A DNA stretch of 64,000 nt from UBA9647 sp963739335 (GTDB lineage: Bacteria; Bacteroidota; Ignavibacteria; UBA10030): the NCBI GenBank assembly GCA_963739335.1, contig CAVUAC010000098.1, positions 1 through 64,000 of the forward strand, in the 5' to 3' direction. Under the pieces are notes generated by a model. It saw only the letters and a program-made list of their open reading frames with translations. It made no database searches and was not told the DNA's origin. Below, one piece after another: positions 8,022-16,642 of this stretch (its first letter is position 1; each line of letters opens with the position of its first letter). The position numbers and the translations under genes are program-made.

Positions 8022-10397
8022 CTAAGCTGCATAAAGGAGCGTCTGCAATTCAACCACGGCCTCTCGCAACCGATCTGCACCTCCGAATTTCTTCGCAATC
8101 TCAATCACATTGCCGTGCTCTGCGATTGGCGGCACCTGCAACACATCCGGAAGAACAAACTGCGTCGTTCCGTGTTCTGCGTACTTCTCGAGAAGCTCGT
8201 CAAGAATGGCCCGCGCCTCGGCGCCATACTTCTCGAAAAAGTCCTTCCTCCCCTTCCTTACTTCGTAGGCACGCTCCCTTCTTGTTCTCACAGGGGCGTT
8301 GAAAGCAACGTGACAAAGTAAATCGAAAGGATCAGCCTCCGGTTGTTTAGCCGCCTCGATAAGCTCTTCAAAGTCAATCCCGCGCTCTTCGAGCTCAGCG
8401 ATGATTTCTGCACGTCCTGTGCTATTTGCCCATTTCGTTCGAAGTTTCGTGGCGTTAGTATAGAGCGTTCTAACTTTATCTGCCGCATACTCCGTGAACC
8501 TCACGACACGAAGCTGCTTACCGTCTGGATCCAGTTCATACACCAAGTGCGCAGCTATTTCCACGTGGCCGCCGTCGTAATAGTACTTCCGGCGTTCACC
8601 TTCCGAGTCATCCCCAATAGTGTTGCCCACATCGTATTCGACTTCTATCTCATGGACGGCTGTCACATCTTCTTCAACAACTTGATATGTCTTGGGTATC
8701 GTCTCGCCCGCTTCATTGATTCTTTCTTCGGTGACCTGTGTCGGATCGCCGTCGAATTCCGAATCGGCAAACAACCGCGTTGCAGAACCCGTGTAATCCA
8801 CAATGCTGAAATAGTACTTGTTGTAGTCGTCCCGAACGCGTGTACCCCGCCCGATAATTTGTTTGAATTCCACCATCGATTTTACCACGCGTGCAAGGAC
8901 GATGTTCTTGCAGGTCGGCGCATCGATCCCTGTTGTAAGGAGCTTTGACGTAGTCAGGATAACCGGCGAGACCTTCTCCAACTCCTGAAAGTCCGAAAGG
9001 TGACCCATCCCAATATCCCCTTCATCCGCGGTAACTCGGCAGACATAGTATGGGTACTGCTGCACGAGGTCAGCGTTCAGGTTGTTCAGAGCACCCCGCA
9101 TCTCGCTCGCATGTTCCTGGTCCACGCAGAAGACGATGGTCTTGCCAAAGCGATCCGTTTTCTTGAGAAAGTCAGTGAGATGCCGGGCGATCGCTTCTGT
9201 TCGGGCCCTCAGCGCCACTATTCGTTCGAAATCCTCGGTCGTGTATTCTTCATCCGGTATCTCCCGTCCGTACCGATCCAGATCGCCTTTGTTTGGCCGC
9301 CATCCCGTGGCATCGTATGTCGTCACCACCCTATGCACCCGATATGGCGCGAGAAAACCGTCATCGATTCCTTGTCGAAGACTGTAAGTATAGATCGGAT
9401 TCCCGAAGTACTTGTATGTATTTCGATTGACATCGCGCAGTGGGGTGGCAGTCATTCCAAGTTGGTAGGCTGGTTGGAAGTACTCCAAGATTTCGCGCCA
9501 ATGACTCTCATCCTTCGCGCTGCCGCGATGGCACTCGTCTACAATAACGAGATCAAAGAAATCAGGTGAATATTCCCGATAGAGTCCCGGTCGATGTTCG
9601 TCCTCCGCAATAGCTTGATAGATGCCAAAGTACATCTCGCGGCTTTTCACCACCTTGCCGTTCTCTATCTTGTGGCGCGCGTCTTTGAACGGAGCAAAGT
9701 CCTTGTCCTTCGGATCGTCTACAAGAATGTTCCGATCCGACAAGTAAAGTATCCGCGGCTTCCGGGGTTGCACCTTTCTATTCCAACCTGCGCTCCAGAG
9801 TTTCCAACAAATCTGGAAGGCAACCATTGTCTTCCCTGTGCCGGTGGCCATTGTCAGGAGAATGCGATTCTTTCCCTGGAGAATTGCTTGCGCTGCTCGG
9901 TTGATGGCGATCTCCTGATAATAGCGCGGGATCTTTCCAGCTATGAGATTGAGCGGTGCGAGGAGTTGCTCTGCCTGATCATCTGTAATGCGTTGCGAAT
10001 TCTGCAGGCGTTGCCAAAGCTCTTTCGGCGTGGGAAACGATCCTAACTCTCGTTCCTTCCCCTTGAGAAAATCGAATTCGATAATGCCGTGACCATTTGT
10101 TGAATAGGCGAACTTGAGACCGAGCATTTCTGCATATTCTTTTGCCTGCTGCGCCCCGTCACGGGCATCCTTGTATGCTGCTTTCGCTTCGACAACTGCG
10201 ATCGTGAAGTCCCGAGTGTACCTGAGCAGATAATCTGCCCTCTTTGGTTGCCTCCGTTTTACCTTGTTCCCAGCAACAATGATGCGCCCATCCGTAAAGC
10301 TCTTTTGCTCAGTGAAGGAGTGAGGATCGTTATCCCAGCCCGCTTCCATGAGTTTTGGAAGCACGTATTTGCGACAGGTGTCAGCTTCGGTGATCAT
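8022..10397 (-). CDS. hsdR: Type I restriction endonuclease subunit R (HsdR, EcoEI-like)
   Basis: The 791-residue translocase-nuclease starts with a PD-(D/E)xK nuclease domain (Asp55, then VVEAK with Glu70 and Lys72). A superfamily 2 helicase core follows: Walker A ATGTGKT at 184-190, VDECHRGS (motif II), GMTATPLRD (motif III), and IIGRGTRVRDDYNKYYF (motif VI). The C-terminal part resembles the EcoEI R C-terminal domain, which docks on the HsdM2S core. It is the first gene of the series, so its upstream region should hold the operon promoter; I saw no convincing consensus there. The start ATG at 10395-10397 lacks a strong ribosome binding site. All catalytic motifs are intact. Confidence 0.95.
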   Translation of the reverse strand: MITEADTCRKYVLPKLMEAGWDNDPHSFTEQKSFTDGRIIVAGNKVKRRQPKRADYLLRYTRDFTIAVVEAKAAYKDARDGAQQAKEYAEMLGLKFAYSTNGHGIIEFDFLKGKERELGSFPTPKELWQRLQNSQRITDDQAEQLLAPLNLIAGKIPRYYQEIAINRAAQAILQGKNRILLTMATGTGKTMVAFQICWKLWSAGWNRKVQPRKPRILYLSDRNILVDDPKDKDFAPFKDARHKIENGKVVKSREMYFGIYQAIAEDEHRPGLYREYSPDFFDLVIVDECHRGSAKDESHWREILEYFQPAYQLGMTATPLRDVNRNTYKYFGNPIYTYSLRQGIDDGFLAPYRVHRVVTTYDATGWRPNKGDLDRYGREIPDEEYTTEDFERIVALRARTEAIARHLTDFLKKTDRFGKTIVFCVDQEHASEMRGALNNLNADLVQQYPYYVCRVTADEGDIGMGHLSDFQELEKVSPVILTTSKLLTTGIDAPTCKNIVLARVVKSMVEFKQIIGRGTRVRDDYNKYYFSIVDYTGSATRLFADSEFDGDPTQVTEERINEAGETIPKTYQVVEEDVTAVHEIEVEYDVGNTIGDDSEGERRKYYYDGGHVEIAAHLVYELDPDGKQLRVVRFTEYAADKVRTLYTNATKLRTKWANSTGRAEIIAELEERGIDFEELIEAAKQPEADPFDLLCHVAFNAPVRTRRERAYEVRKGRKDFFEKYGAEARAILDELLEKYAEHGTTQFVLPDVLQVPPIAEHGNVIEIAKKFGGADRLREAVVELQTLLYAA

Positions 10398-10941
10398 AGC
10401 ATCTGTGTTGAGGTGGCTTTCAAAAAACGTCTATGCAAGAAACGCCAAGGGCGCAGCTTCGCCTCCACGCCGCTCGATCGTGCCAGTCTGAGAGCTCATG
10501 AAACAATCCGAAATGTGCAGGCGACGAACTCACCGTTCATTCAAGATCCCATGACAGATCTAGCACGAATGTAATGCATTTTTGCGAGAACTGAGCAAAG
10601 GCCATTTGCAGCCCACCGGCCTCGATGAAAAGGTATCCGGGGAGAGGCGAATTGTCAATACCTAAAACGCGGTATTTTTCGATCTGAGCTTGCCCGCCTG
10701 CGCACTACGTGCTACGGCGGGTAAACAGCAGACAGATGGCAGCTGACAGACTGACAAAGCGTGAGGAATGCGCCGTCAATAGGCTCCGGAATGAGCTGGC
10801 AGACCGGGATGAAGGCGTCCTTCAGCAGGTTGAAGGCGTCCTTCAACCGACACAGGCCTCAGAGGAAGGACGCCTTCTGCACGACGAAGGACGCCTTCGC
10901 AGCGGCAGCTCGGGAGAAGAAGGCGCGACCCCTGCACAACA
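10398..10941. repeat. Gene-free stretch with mirrored 13-bp palindrome pairs
   Basis: No believable gene is present between hsdR and the next lipoprotein. The notable content is four copies of a 13-base word. GAAGGCGTCCTTC lies at 10811-10823 and 10832-10844, and its reverse complement GAAGGACGCCTTC at 10865-10877 and 10886-10898. Within each pair the spacing is exactly 21 bases. The two pairs together can fold into a large stem. In one plus frame the words read as KASF/KDAF heptads, but the surrounding frame does not look like a protein. A second short GC-rich palindrome (GCCCGCC...GGCGGG) lies near 10690-10722. Confidence 0.55.
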
Positions 10942-12000
10942 TCACTTCGCCGGCAAGTTATCCTTCAACACAAACTGCAGGGCACTGTCGTACCACCTGT
11001 CTGTGGCAACGTGAGCAGTGCCAGTCCCCAATTCGTACACAATGGACCATATCGTTGAAGGCTGAGACACTTTCCTCAGAAGATCCAATGCCCCGTCACT
11101 GGTGATCGCCCCGCTAGCAGCGCGCAGCTCGCTGTAGGCGGTGTTGTACCTCCAGCAAGATGAATTTGCCGGAGCGCCCGAGCCGGTGATGATGAAGTTG
11201 GTCGAGACATGCCAGGGCTCACCATTTCTCAGCACGCTCATCGTCCCGTTGATGAACTCCACAACGGCAGAACGACCTGATGGATCGGCTATCAGATAAT
11301 GAATCGGCGGATCCTCCATCGGGATATTGTATTTTCCCAGCAGCGCAATCGCCTCATCCGTGCTGGACGCAAAATCAAGCACGAGCCGGATCGCCTCCAA
11401 CTCCCCCAACGAGATCTTCCTTGGATCGTACGGTGCTTGCGCGGCAGGAATTGCCATCATCCCAACCGTCACCCCTTTTTCGTTCATTCCATCGAAGGGA
11501 TACCACGGAGCGCGCAGCAAAGCAGCCCTGTTCGCTTCATCGTCCGGAAGGTTGCTCCTGTTGTATCCAAGGTATTCGATGTCAACCATAGAGAGCGATG
11601 CGTATCCGTTGGGCGGATTGGTGAAAAGAAGGATCGGGATACAATCGTGCCAATCGAAGTTGCGGCCGAACTGGGGATTGCTGGAAGAACCATAAGCTAC
11701 AAAGCAGGTGCATCCCCAACTGCTGTCGGTATTCTTGACGAAGCCGACCGAAGATACCGGTTCTCCCTTTGCCAGGCCTACATGTTGCGCAAATCCATAA
11801 TCGCCGTAGAACTTCATGGTGTAGAAAGGATGACTGTTGGCCCTTGCCAGACTCTGCAAAGTCCTTTCATCGTCACCGCCAGATGAACTGACCGGTCCGT
11901 GGTCTTTGCACGAGCAGGCGAACAGAACAAGAAACAGAAGGGAGAACAGACCAGCTCTGTGCTTGGTGAGCGAGGCCGTCCCGAGCAGTTCATTTTCCAT
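10942..12000 (-). CDS. Secreted lipoprotein of the choloylglycine hydrolase/acyltransferase (Ntn-hydrolase) type
   Basis: The start is ATG 11998-12000, chosen over an in-frame codon at 12069 because it has AAGGA six bases upstream and opens a signal peptide ending in a lipobox (FLVLFAC-SC). The mature protein resembles linear-amide C-N hydrolases of the AAT/penicillin V acylase group. A GCTCF segment would provide the Cys nucleophile, FGRNFDW fits the usual G-R-N-x-D motif after it, and the middle holds FDGMNEKGVTVGMMAI and an F-(I/V)-N-G region, both typical of the family. In classic family members the nucleophilic Cys becomes N-terminal after processing; here it lies about 75 residues beyond the lipobox, so either further cleavage occurs or the fold is used differently. 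The substrate is unknown; N-acyl amides are the general class. Confidence 0.75.
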   Translation of the reverse strand: MENELLGTASLTKHRAGLFSLLFLVLFACSCKDHGPVSSSGGDDERTLQSLARANSHPFYTMKFYGDYGFAQHVGLAKGEPVSSVGFVKNTDSSWGCTCFVAYGSSSNPQFGRNFDWHDCIPILLFTNPPNGYASLSMVDIEYLGYNRSNLPDDEANRAALLRAPWYPFDGMNEKGVTVGMMAIPAAQAPYDPRKISLGELEAIRLVLDFASSTDEAIALLGKYNIPMEDPPIHYLIADPSGRSAVVEFINGTMSVLRNGEPWHVSTNFIITGSGAPANSSCWRYNTAYSELRAASGAITSDGALDLLRKVSQPSTIWSIVYELGTGTAHVATDRWYDSALQFVLKDNLPAK

Positions 12001-12057
12001 GTTTTCCTTCGGTGTCAGGAGTCCCGCTGTACCGGATGCCGTAAAGCGGCATTTTCT

Positions 12058-12746
12058 CCTGACACTCACAAGGCATTGGTTCCGTCAGGACAAATCAAAC
12101 TTCAGCGTTCGGAGTTCGTTGATCTGTGTTCGATATTCCACGAACCGCCAGCTCTCTGAATATCGATCAAGGAACGCCGAATGATGAATGACGAATTGTG
12201 ATTCGATTGCCCACACCGCCCGTCAGGCGCTCTGCTTCCAAAATCGTCCGCGACGACAAATCCCCCGTACCCCCTTTAGGAACGGGGGAGGCCGTAGTTT
12301 GGATAGGTACGGATACGAGCTCCCCAATCCAGGAATAACTCCTCCCCCTTTGGAAAAAGGGGGACCGAGGGGGATTCGTATCAGCCTAAACAATATTAAC
12401 TTCTTTACCTCGGTGTCAGGTCCGAAGGCCTGCCCGCCGTTCGGTGATCTCATGAGGCAGGGGGAGGCCGTAGTTTGGATAAGTACGGATACGAGCTCCC
12501 CAATCCAGGAATAACTCCTCCCCCTTTGGAAAAAGGGGGACCGAGGGGGATTCGTATCAGCCTAAACAATATTAACTTCTTTACCTCGGTGTCAGGTCCG
12601 AAGGCCTGCCCGCCGTTCGGTGATCTCATGAGGCAGGCGCGACTCCTTCGGAGAGCCCGCCCGAACCGCAAGGCGCCTGCCTGTCCGGCAGGCAGGGGCG
12701 GGTTTTTTCTTGACACTCACAAGGCCTTGGTTCCGTCAGGGCAAGG
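12058..12746. repeat. Repeat cluster: 176-bp tandem duplication flanked by a ~36-bp direct repeat
   Basis: A unit of 176 bases at 12284-12459 is repeated head to tail at 12460-12636 with almost no change (one visible G/A difference near 12305/12481). Each unit contains a palindrome CCCCCTTTGGAAAAAGGGGG followed by ACCGAGGGGGATT, a kind of sequence often scattered in genomes of this group. The block is bounded by imperfect copies of TGACACTCACAAGGCNTTGG at 12059-12090 and 12714-12745. A GC-rich hairpin followed by six T lies at 12670-12711 and could terminate transcription. No gene is credible inside. Confidence 0.7.
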
Positions 12747-12747
12747 G

Positions 12748-12830
12748 AGTCCAGAGGTTTCAATCCCGCATTCCACGGGTTAGACTGATTTGTCAAAGGC
12801 GGGCACGGTGCTACTGGTGATGGTAAGAGA
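12748..12830. repeat. Short copy of a dispersed repeat (first of three)
   Basis: The block begins with TCCAGAGGTTTCAATCCCGC, continues with ATTCCACGGG and then TCAAAGGCGGGCACGGTG. Longer copies of the same block occur at 16225-16500 and 20574-20960, and a partial copy of its first 20 bases lies near 63247. It carries no reading frame conserved between copies. Confidence 0.6.
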
Positions 12831-12915
12831 GGAACATGACAAAGTCAATGTTCAGAGAGTTCCGACAAGACCGTATATGGTAAGCAGCAGCTGTGAGGGC
12901 TGTTGCCGGGTGGTT

Positions 12916-12943
12916 GGATCATTTTTTTGGGGGGGGCAGGTCA
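12916..12943 (-). mobile_element. Orphan insertion-sequence end (IS3-type terminal repeat)
   Basis: Read on the minus strand this is TGACCTGCCCCCCCC followed by an A-run and GATCC. It matches the end of the degraded IS3-type element at 19550-19808 (TGACCTGCCCCCCC, A-run, GGATCC). No transposase is attached, so it is a solo end or the scar of a deleted element. The length of the C-run differs between the two copies. Confidence 0.5.
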
Positions 12944-13105
12944 GATTCCCAAACTCTTCCCTTTTTTTGACGGGACGATGCAGGGGATTTGAAAATCACT
13001 CCAAAAAGCCTTAGTATGCTGCCAATTGCTACGACTGAATTCAAAATCGCGATAGTGCAGAGCTTCTTCCTATTTCGACCTCTGTCATAGACAGGAGAAT
13101 GGACA

Positions 13106-14224
13106 ATGATGAACCTCTTACTTCCCATTTTTCTCACGAACCTGACTATTCTCTTTCAGCCATCTTTCCCGGACGACTTCCCCACACTGCCGCTGGGTGC
13201 CGCCGCACCCGAATTCAATCTCCCTGGCATTGATGGGCGTAACTGGACGCTCAAGGACTTTGCGAATGCTAAGATCCTCGTCGTGACCTTTACATGCAAC
13301 CATTGTCCCACGGCCCAGTACTACGAAGAGCGCATTAAGCAAATCGTTACCGACTACAAGAGCAAAGGCGTCGCGCTGGTTGCCATCATGCCCAACGACC
13401 CCAAGTCCGTCCGCCTCGACGAGTTGGGCTGGACCGACTTGAGCGATTCTTTTGCGGAGATGAAACTCCGGGCCAAGGAACGTCAGTTCAACTTTCTCTA
13501 CCTCTATGATGGCGAAACCGAAGAAACTTCACGCGCCTACGGTCCGGTGGCCACGCCGCACGTGTTCGTGTTCGATGCCGACCGGAAGCTGCGTTATGTA
13601 GGGGCCATCGACAACTCGGAACGCATCCGGCACGTGACAAAGAATTATTTGCGCGACGCACTCGATGCCCTCCTCGCCGGGAAAGAACCGCCCGTGACTC
13701 AAACCAAGGCCGTCGGCTGTTCCATCAAATGGGCAGGCAAAGAGGATCAGGTGAAGGCGTATATGGAAAAGCTGGCCGGGGAACCCGTGTCGCTTTCGAA
13801 AGCAGACACAACGGCGTTACGAGAGCTGAGGAAGAATGACTCCGGAAAATTTCGGCTTGTGAATTTTTGGGCGACGTGGTGCGCGCCTTGCGTCGCTGAA
13901 TTTGAGGAGTTCGTGACTGTGAACCGGATGTACCGGCACCGCGACTTCGAGCTTGTAACGGTGTCCATCAATCAGCCGGATGAAGAGAACCAGGTACTCC
14001 TGTTCCTCAAGAAGGAACAGGCCTCAAACCGCAACCTCATTTTTGCTTTGACCGACAGGGAACAGTTGATAGACACATTTGACCCTCAATGGCAAGGAGC
14101 GGTGCCCTACACGGTGCTTCTTGATCCAGAGGGCAAGGTGATTTACCGCGAAGTGGGCAGCGTCGACATGCTGGCAGTCAAGCGGGCTATTCAGAAGGCG
14201 ATGAATGAACGCAAGCCCTGGTAA
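13106..14224 (+). CDS. Exported double-thioredoxin-fold protein (AhpC/TSA-like plus TlpA-like)
   Basis: The 372-residue protein has a hydrophobic N-terminus (residues 1-20) that looks like a signal peptide. The first domain (about 30-195) is a peroxiredoxin-like redoxin (GAAAPEFNLPGIDG) with a CNHC motif at the redox position, as in the thioredoxin-family proteins related to ResA. The second domain (about 225-365) is TlpA/ResA-like with the motif FWATWCAPC and a cis-Pro loop (AVPYTVLLDP). Each domain therefore carries a C-x-x-C pair, and the protein should act in thiol-disulfide exchange outside the cytoplasm. An AGGAGA binding site at 13091-13096 fits the ATG at 13106. It stands alone, with no co-directional neighbour. 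Its exact partner is unknown. Confidence 0.85.
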   Translation: MMNLLLPIFLTNLTILFQPSFPDDFPTLPLGAAAPEFNLPGIDGRNWTLKDFANAKILVVTFTCNHCPTAQYYEERIKQIVTDYKSKGVALVAIMPNDPKSVRLDELGWTDLSDSFAEMKLRAKERQFNFLYLYDGETEETSRAYGPVATPHVFVFDADRKLRYVGAIDNSERIRHVTKNYLRDALDALLAGKEPPVTQTKAVGCSIKWAGKEDQVKAYMEKLAGEPVSLSKADTTALRELRKNDSGKFRLVNFWATWCAPCVAEFEEFVTVNRMYRHRDFELVTVSINQPDEENQVLLFLKKEQASNRNLIFALTDREQLIDTFDPQWQGAVPYTVLLDPEGKVIYREVGSVDMLAVKRAIQKAMNERKPW

Positions 14225-14683
14225 TGGGAGGTCTCCTCTCACATCTGAAACCAAGTATGCCGAAGTCTTACGTCAACAACTTCGTTCCCGACACGTTAGG
14301 AGTCTGAGTTTCCAGTTTTGTTAGCGCCATCCAAAGAACCGACAGCTTAGTCTTTGCAGAGACAGGGAGGTGCGAATATTCCAGTGACCGAGCACCTTGC
14401 AGCTGTGAGAGCTCTTGCCGTGTTGAGGGCTCATCTCGATACCCTTTTGTTGGAGCAAGAATGCCCTCGGATTTTTCCCGAACAGGTGCGAAGCGTCCAT
14501 TTGGCTTGCCTGAGAATCCTGCCGTTTGGCGTCGCTGCTTCGGCCCAGTCCACAGCCATCAGCGCTCTTGCGTTAGCATTGAGCGAGCGTCGTGGCGCTG
14601 CGTGTCATGTACAGCGTGCACGTCACTCTAAGACTTGGAAATGACATGGCTTGAAGGATGCCCGTGCAAGCGCACTTTCTGCC
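14225..14683. other. Stretch without a recognisable gene
   Basis: I see no gene, RNA or clear repeat here. A plus-strand frame at 14354-14644 is open but has an unnatural composition (Ala/Leu/Arg-rich with no domain pattern) and no ribosome binding site. Confidence 0.5.
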
Positions 14684-14971
14684 TCAGCCTTTTCGCGACC
14701 CCTTTGGCACATAGTCGAAGAAACGCTCCGCTACACTTCCTGACTTCCATTCTGAGCGTAGGCGGGTCTTGCGCTCGGCCCGGCGCAAGGCTGAGAGCAA
14801 CGATCGGTTCAGCTCCCGCGCGCTCTCCCCGTACATCGTCGCCTTCACTAGAAACCCTTCATCTGTTGAGGTGATCGATCTCTTCGCGACGAGCTCTTCC
14901 AGGACCTGCTTGATCGCCTGACGATTGTCCGTGCTTACACTGGCCATGAGCGTGAATCTCTTCTTCGTCAT
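14684..14971 (-). CDS. Conserved-looking small hypothetical protein
   Basis: The start ATG at 14969-14971 is preferred over the upstream one at 15019 because it opens MTKKRFTLMASV and has a GAAAGG-like site upstream. The product has 95 residues, is basic at the C-terminus (several Arg/Lys clusters), and has a beta-alpha pattern in the first half: SVSTDNRQAIKQVLEELVAKR then a short beta hairpin (GFLVKATMYG), then helices. This layout looks like a compact ferredoxin-like or regulatory domain, but I recognise no family. It is transcribed towards 14.7 kb with no close partner; the next gene upstream starts 540 bases away. Confidence 0.5.
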   Translation of the reverse strand: MTKKRFTLMASVSTDNRQAIKQVLEELVAKRSITSTDEGFLVKATMYGESARELNRSLLSALRRAERKTRLRSEWKSGSVAERFFDYVPKGSRKG

Positions 14972-15100
14972 TTCATACCGATGCCTTTCTTCATATTGCC
15001 CTTCTGGCGCACATTGCACAGAAGTTTAGGCAAGCCGCTTGTCATGTGTTCGTTGGTTTGCGGTCTCGATATCCGTCAGTCATGCAAGCTACGCGATAGC

Positions 15101-15514
15101 TTAACCGAGAAACTTCTGGATGAGGGGAACCAACACGGCAATTCCCGCCAGGCAAATGATGACACCAGTAAAAAGATTATAACGCGTGCTGTACGTGCCA
15201 AGCAGGGCCGAATCGTAGTATTTGTCGACGCCGTTGTCTTTGTACATCTGGAGGAGACCAGTGATAAGGCTCAAACGGGTCCGACGGCCATTCTGAAGTG
15301 CCATGACGACAAAGGAGTTAATAAGAAGCGTGACGAGAATAAGAATGACAAGAATGACATTGCCAGCGGTTGATGGCTGCTTTGCAGATGCCACGCTCCA
15401 ATTGATGCCTAGAACCAAGAGATTGAACAGAACAGCGGTGACGACAAAGACGGTGTCCGTCCTGGCGCTCTGTTCCAGTTCACCGATTATATGACGATGC
15501 AAATGTTCAAGCAT
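15101..15514 (-). CDS. Small integral membrane protein (three predicted membrane segments)
   Basis: The ATG at 15512-15514 is preceded by a strong GGAGGAGG site, which makes the start firm. The 137-residue product has a short cytoplasmic-looking N-terminus (HLHRHIIGELEQSARTDT), then membrane helices at about 21-40, 50-72 and 112-135, with a charged loop between helices two and three that includes GRRTRLSLITGLLQMY. The family is unknown to me. There is no tight operon partner; the next gene downstream begins 130 bases later and is also small. Confidence 0.65.
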   Translation of the reverse strand: MLEHLHRHIIGELEQSARTDTVFVVTAVLFNLLVLGINWSVASAKQPSTAGNVILVILILVTLLINSFVVMALQNGRRTRLSLITGLLQMYKDNGVDKYYDSALLGTYSTRYNLFTGVIICLAGIAVLVPLIQKFLG

Positions 15515-15772
15515 ATCCTCCTCCTTGCGAGGTTAGTCGCTATAATTGCTTTTGTTGATGAAGCAAAACAATTTCACATAACGTTTAGAAACGGCGCAAC
15601 GCCACACACTATGCTTTTGCTTTTCATGGCAAGAACAAGTGTCGCGTTGAACGAACTCAACTGATAGAGCAAACCTTGCTTCAGTATAGCCTTACTAAAC
15701 AGGTGAGCGTCGGTCTTGCGTTCGTGGGCGGCATGAAATGGTCGCAACATCTATGCGGTCCTCGGTAATCAC

Positions 15773-16165
15773 TCAAGAGTCCGTTGCGCTCACATTTCCT
15801 TCGGCTGGTCGGGGTGATCTGCTCGACCACCAACACAGCAGAAATAGAATTGCGGTTAGGGGAAAGATGTACCATAGGGCGTTCGTCAGCTCTCCGGGAT
15901 TGACGATGGAGATGCCGATGAAAGCTACAAGAGACATCAAAGCACCAGGGAATTCCCACTTCCACGCGAGGCCTAGACCAATGAGCAAAAGGGCTCCCAG
16001 AACGAGAGAAACGATCGGCAAGGGTGCTGTTCTTGGATGGTCACGGAATATTTCCTCGGCGGCAAAGAAGAACAAAGTCAGAAGAATAAACAATAGACTC
16101 ACGGTGCAAGCAGTCCACCGCATGACTTTGATCCACGCAGGATGTGCAGATGAGGAGCTTTGCAT
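15773..16165 (-). CDS. Small integral membrane protein (four predicted membrane segments)
   Basis: The ATG at 16163-16165 has an AAGGAG site eight bases upstream. The protein has 130 residues with hydrophobic helices at about 14-36, 47-66, 72-89 and 95-112 and a polar tail rich in Ser/Arg/Pro. It resembles uncharacterised four-helix membrane proteins common in Bacteroidota, with no catalytic motif visible. It lies about 260 bases upstream of the other small membrane protein at 15.1-15.5 kb, on the same strand, with no gene between. Confidence 0.6.
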   Translation of the reverse strand: MQSSSSAHPAWIKVMRWTACTVSLLFILLTLFFFAAEEIFRDHPRTAPLPIVSLVLGALLLIGLGLAWKWEFPGALMSLVAFIGISIVNPGELTNALWYIFPLTAILFLLCWWSSRSPRPAEGNVSATDS

Positions 16166-16224
16166 AATGTTCTCCTTGTATCGTCTGACGTCTCACACAG
16201 GAGGCCACAGCACATCACGCATAA

Positions 16225-16500
16225 CTGCCATAAGAACGCATCGCATTGTTTGCCCTGATTTCGGTAGACTGGCGCAGCACCGCGTATTTGCCGCCTATGA
16301 ACACAAAAACCTCCTTCATCGCGACTGCTCCGCCAAAAGCTCCCGCCTCCAAAACGGCGGGTCCAAAAACGCACAAGCACGGCGGACGCCCGCCAGAAAA
16401 GAGGCGGGCAAGCAAAAACCGCAGAATCCAGAGGTTTCAATCCCGCATTCCACGGGCTATGGGAGGTTTATCAAAGGCGGGCTACGGTGTTGATGTGATA
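16225..16500. repeat. Dispersed ~270-bp repeat, copy at 16.2-16.5 kb
   Basis: This copy aligns over most of its length with 20574-20960: shared blocks include TTTCGGTAGA, a CTCCTTCATCGC...ACTGCTCCGCC block, CTCCAAAACGGCGGGT, ACGCACAAGCACGGCGG and TCCAGAGGTTTCAATCCCGC. The other copy carries an extra ~140-bp palindrome cluster in the middle. Frames on both strands are open in one copy and altered in the other, so I read it as a non-coding interspersed element. It fills most of the space between the membrane protein and tatA. Confidence 0.7.
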
Positions 16501-16581
16501 GTAGCAGACTATCGGCTCAAAATCAACATCCACAGAACTCCGCAATACATAGAGGAAGTGGGCACATTCAGAAAATCTAAG

Positions 16582-16610
16582 TTGACCCTCTCATTGATCT
16601 CCCGTACAAT
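16582..16610 (+). promoter_or_regulatory. Promoter of tatA
   Basis: TTGACC at 16582-16587 and TACAAT at 16605-16610 are separated by 17 bases, 32 bases before the tatA start. This is a close match to a housekeeping sigma-factor promoter. Confidence 0.65.
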
Positions 16611-16642
16611 AGATCAGCGAACGTCAAAAGGGAGACCACATC

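Noticed and set aside
12188..12783. Overlapping open frames on both strands
   Set aside because: They arise from the 176-bp tandem duplication and its palindromes; none has a ribosome binding site or family pattern.
12921..12940. Poly-T/poly-G run considered as a terminator or phase-variable tract
   Set aside because: It is explained better as the end of an IS3-type terminal repeat because the same sequence bounds the IS remnant at 19.8 kb.
14354..14644. Plus-strand frame of 96 codons
   Set aside because: No ribosome binding site, no partner and an Ala/Leu/Arg composition typical of chance frames.
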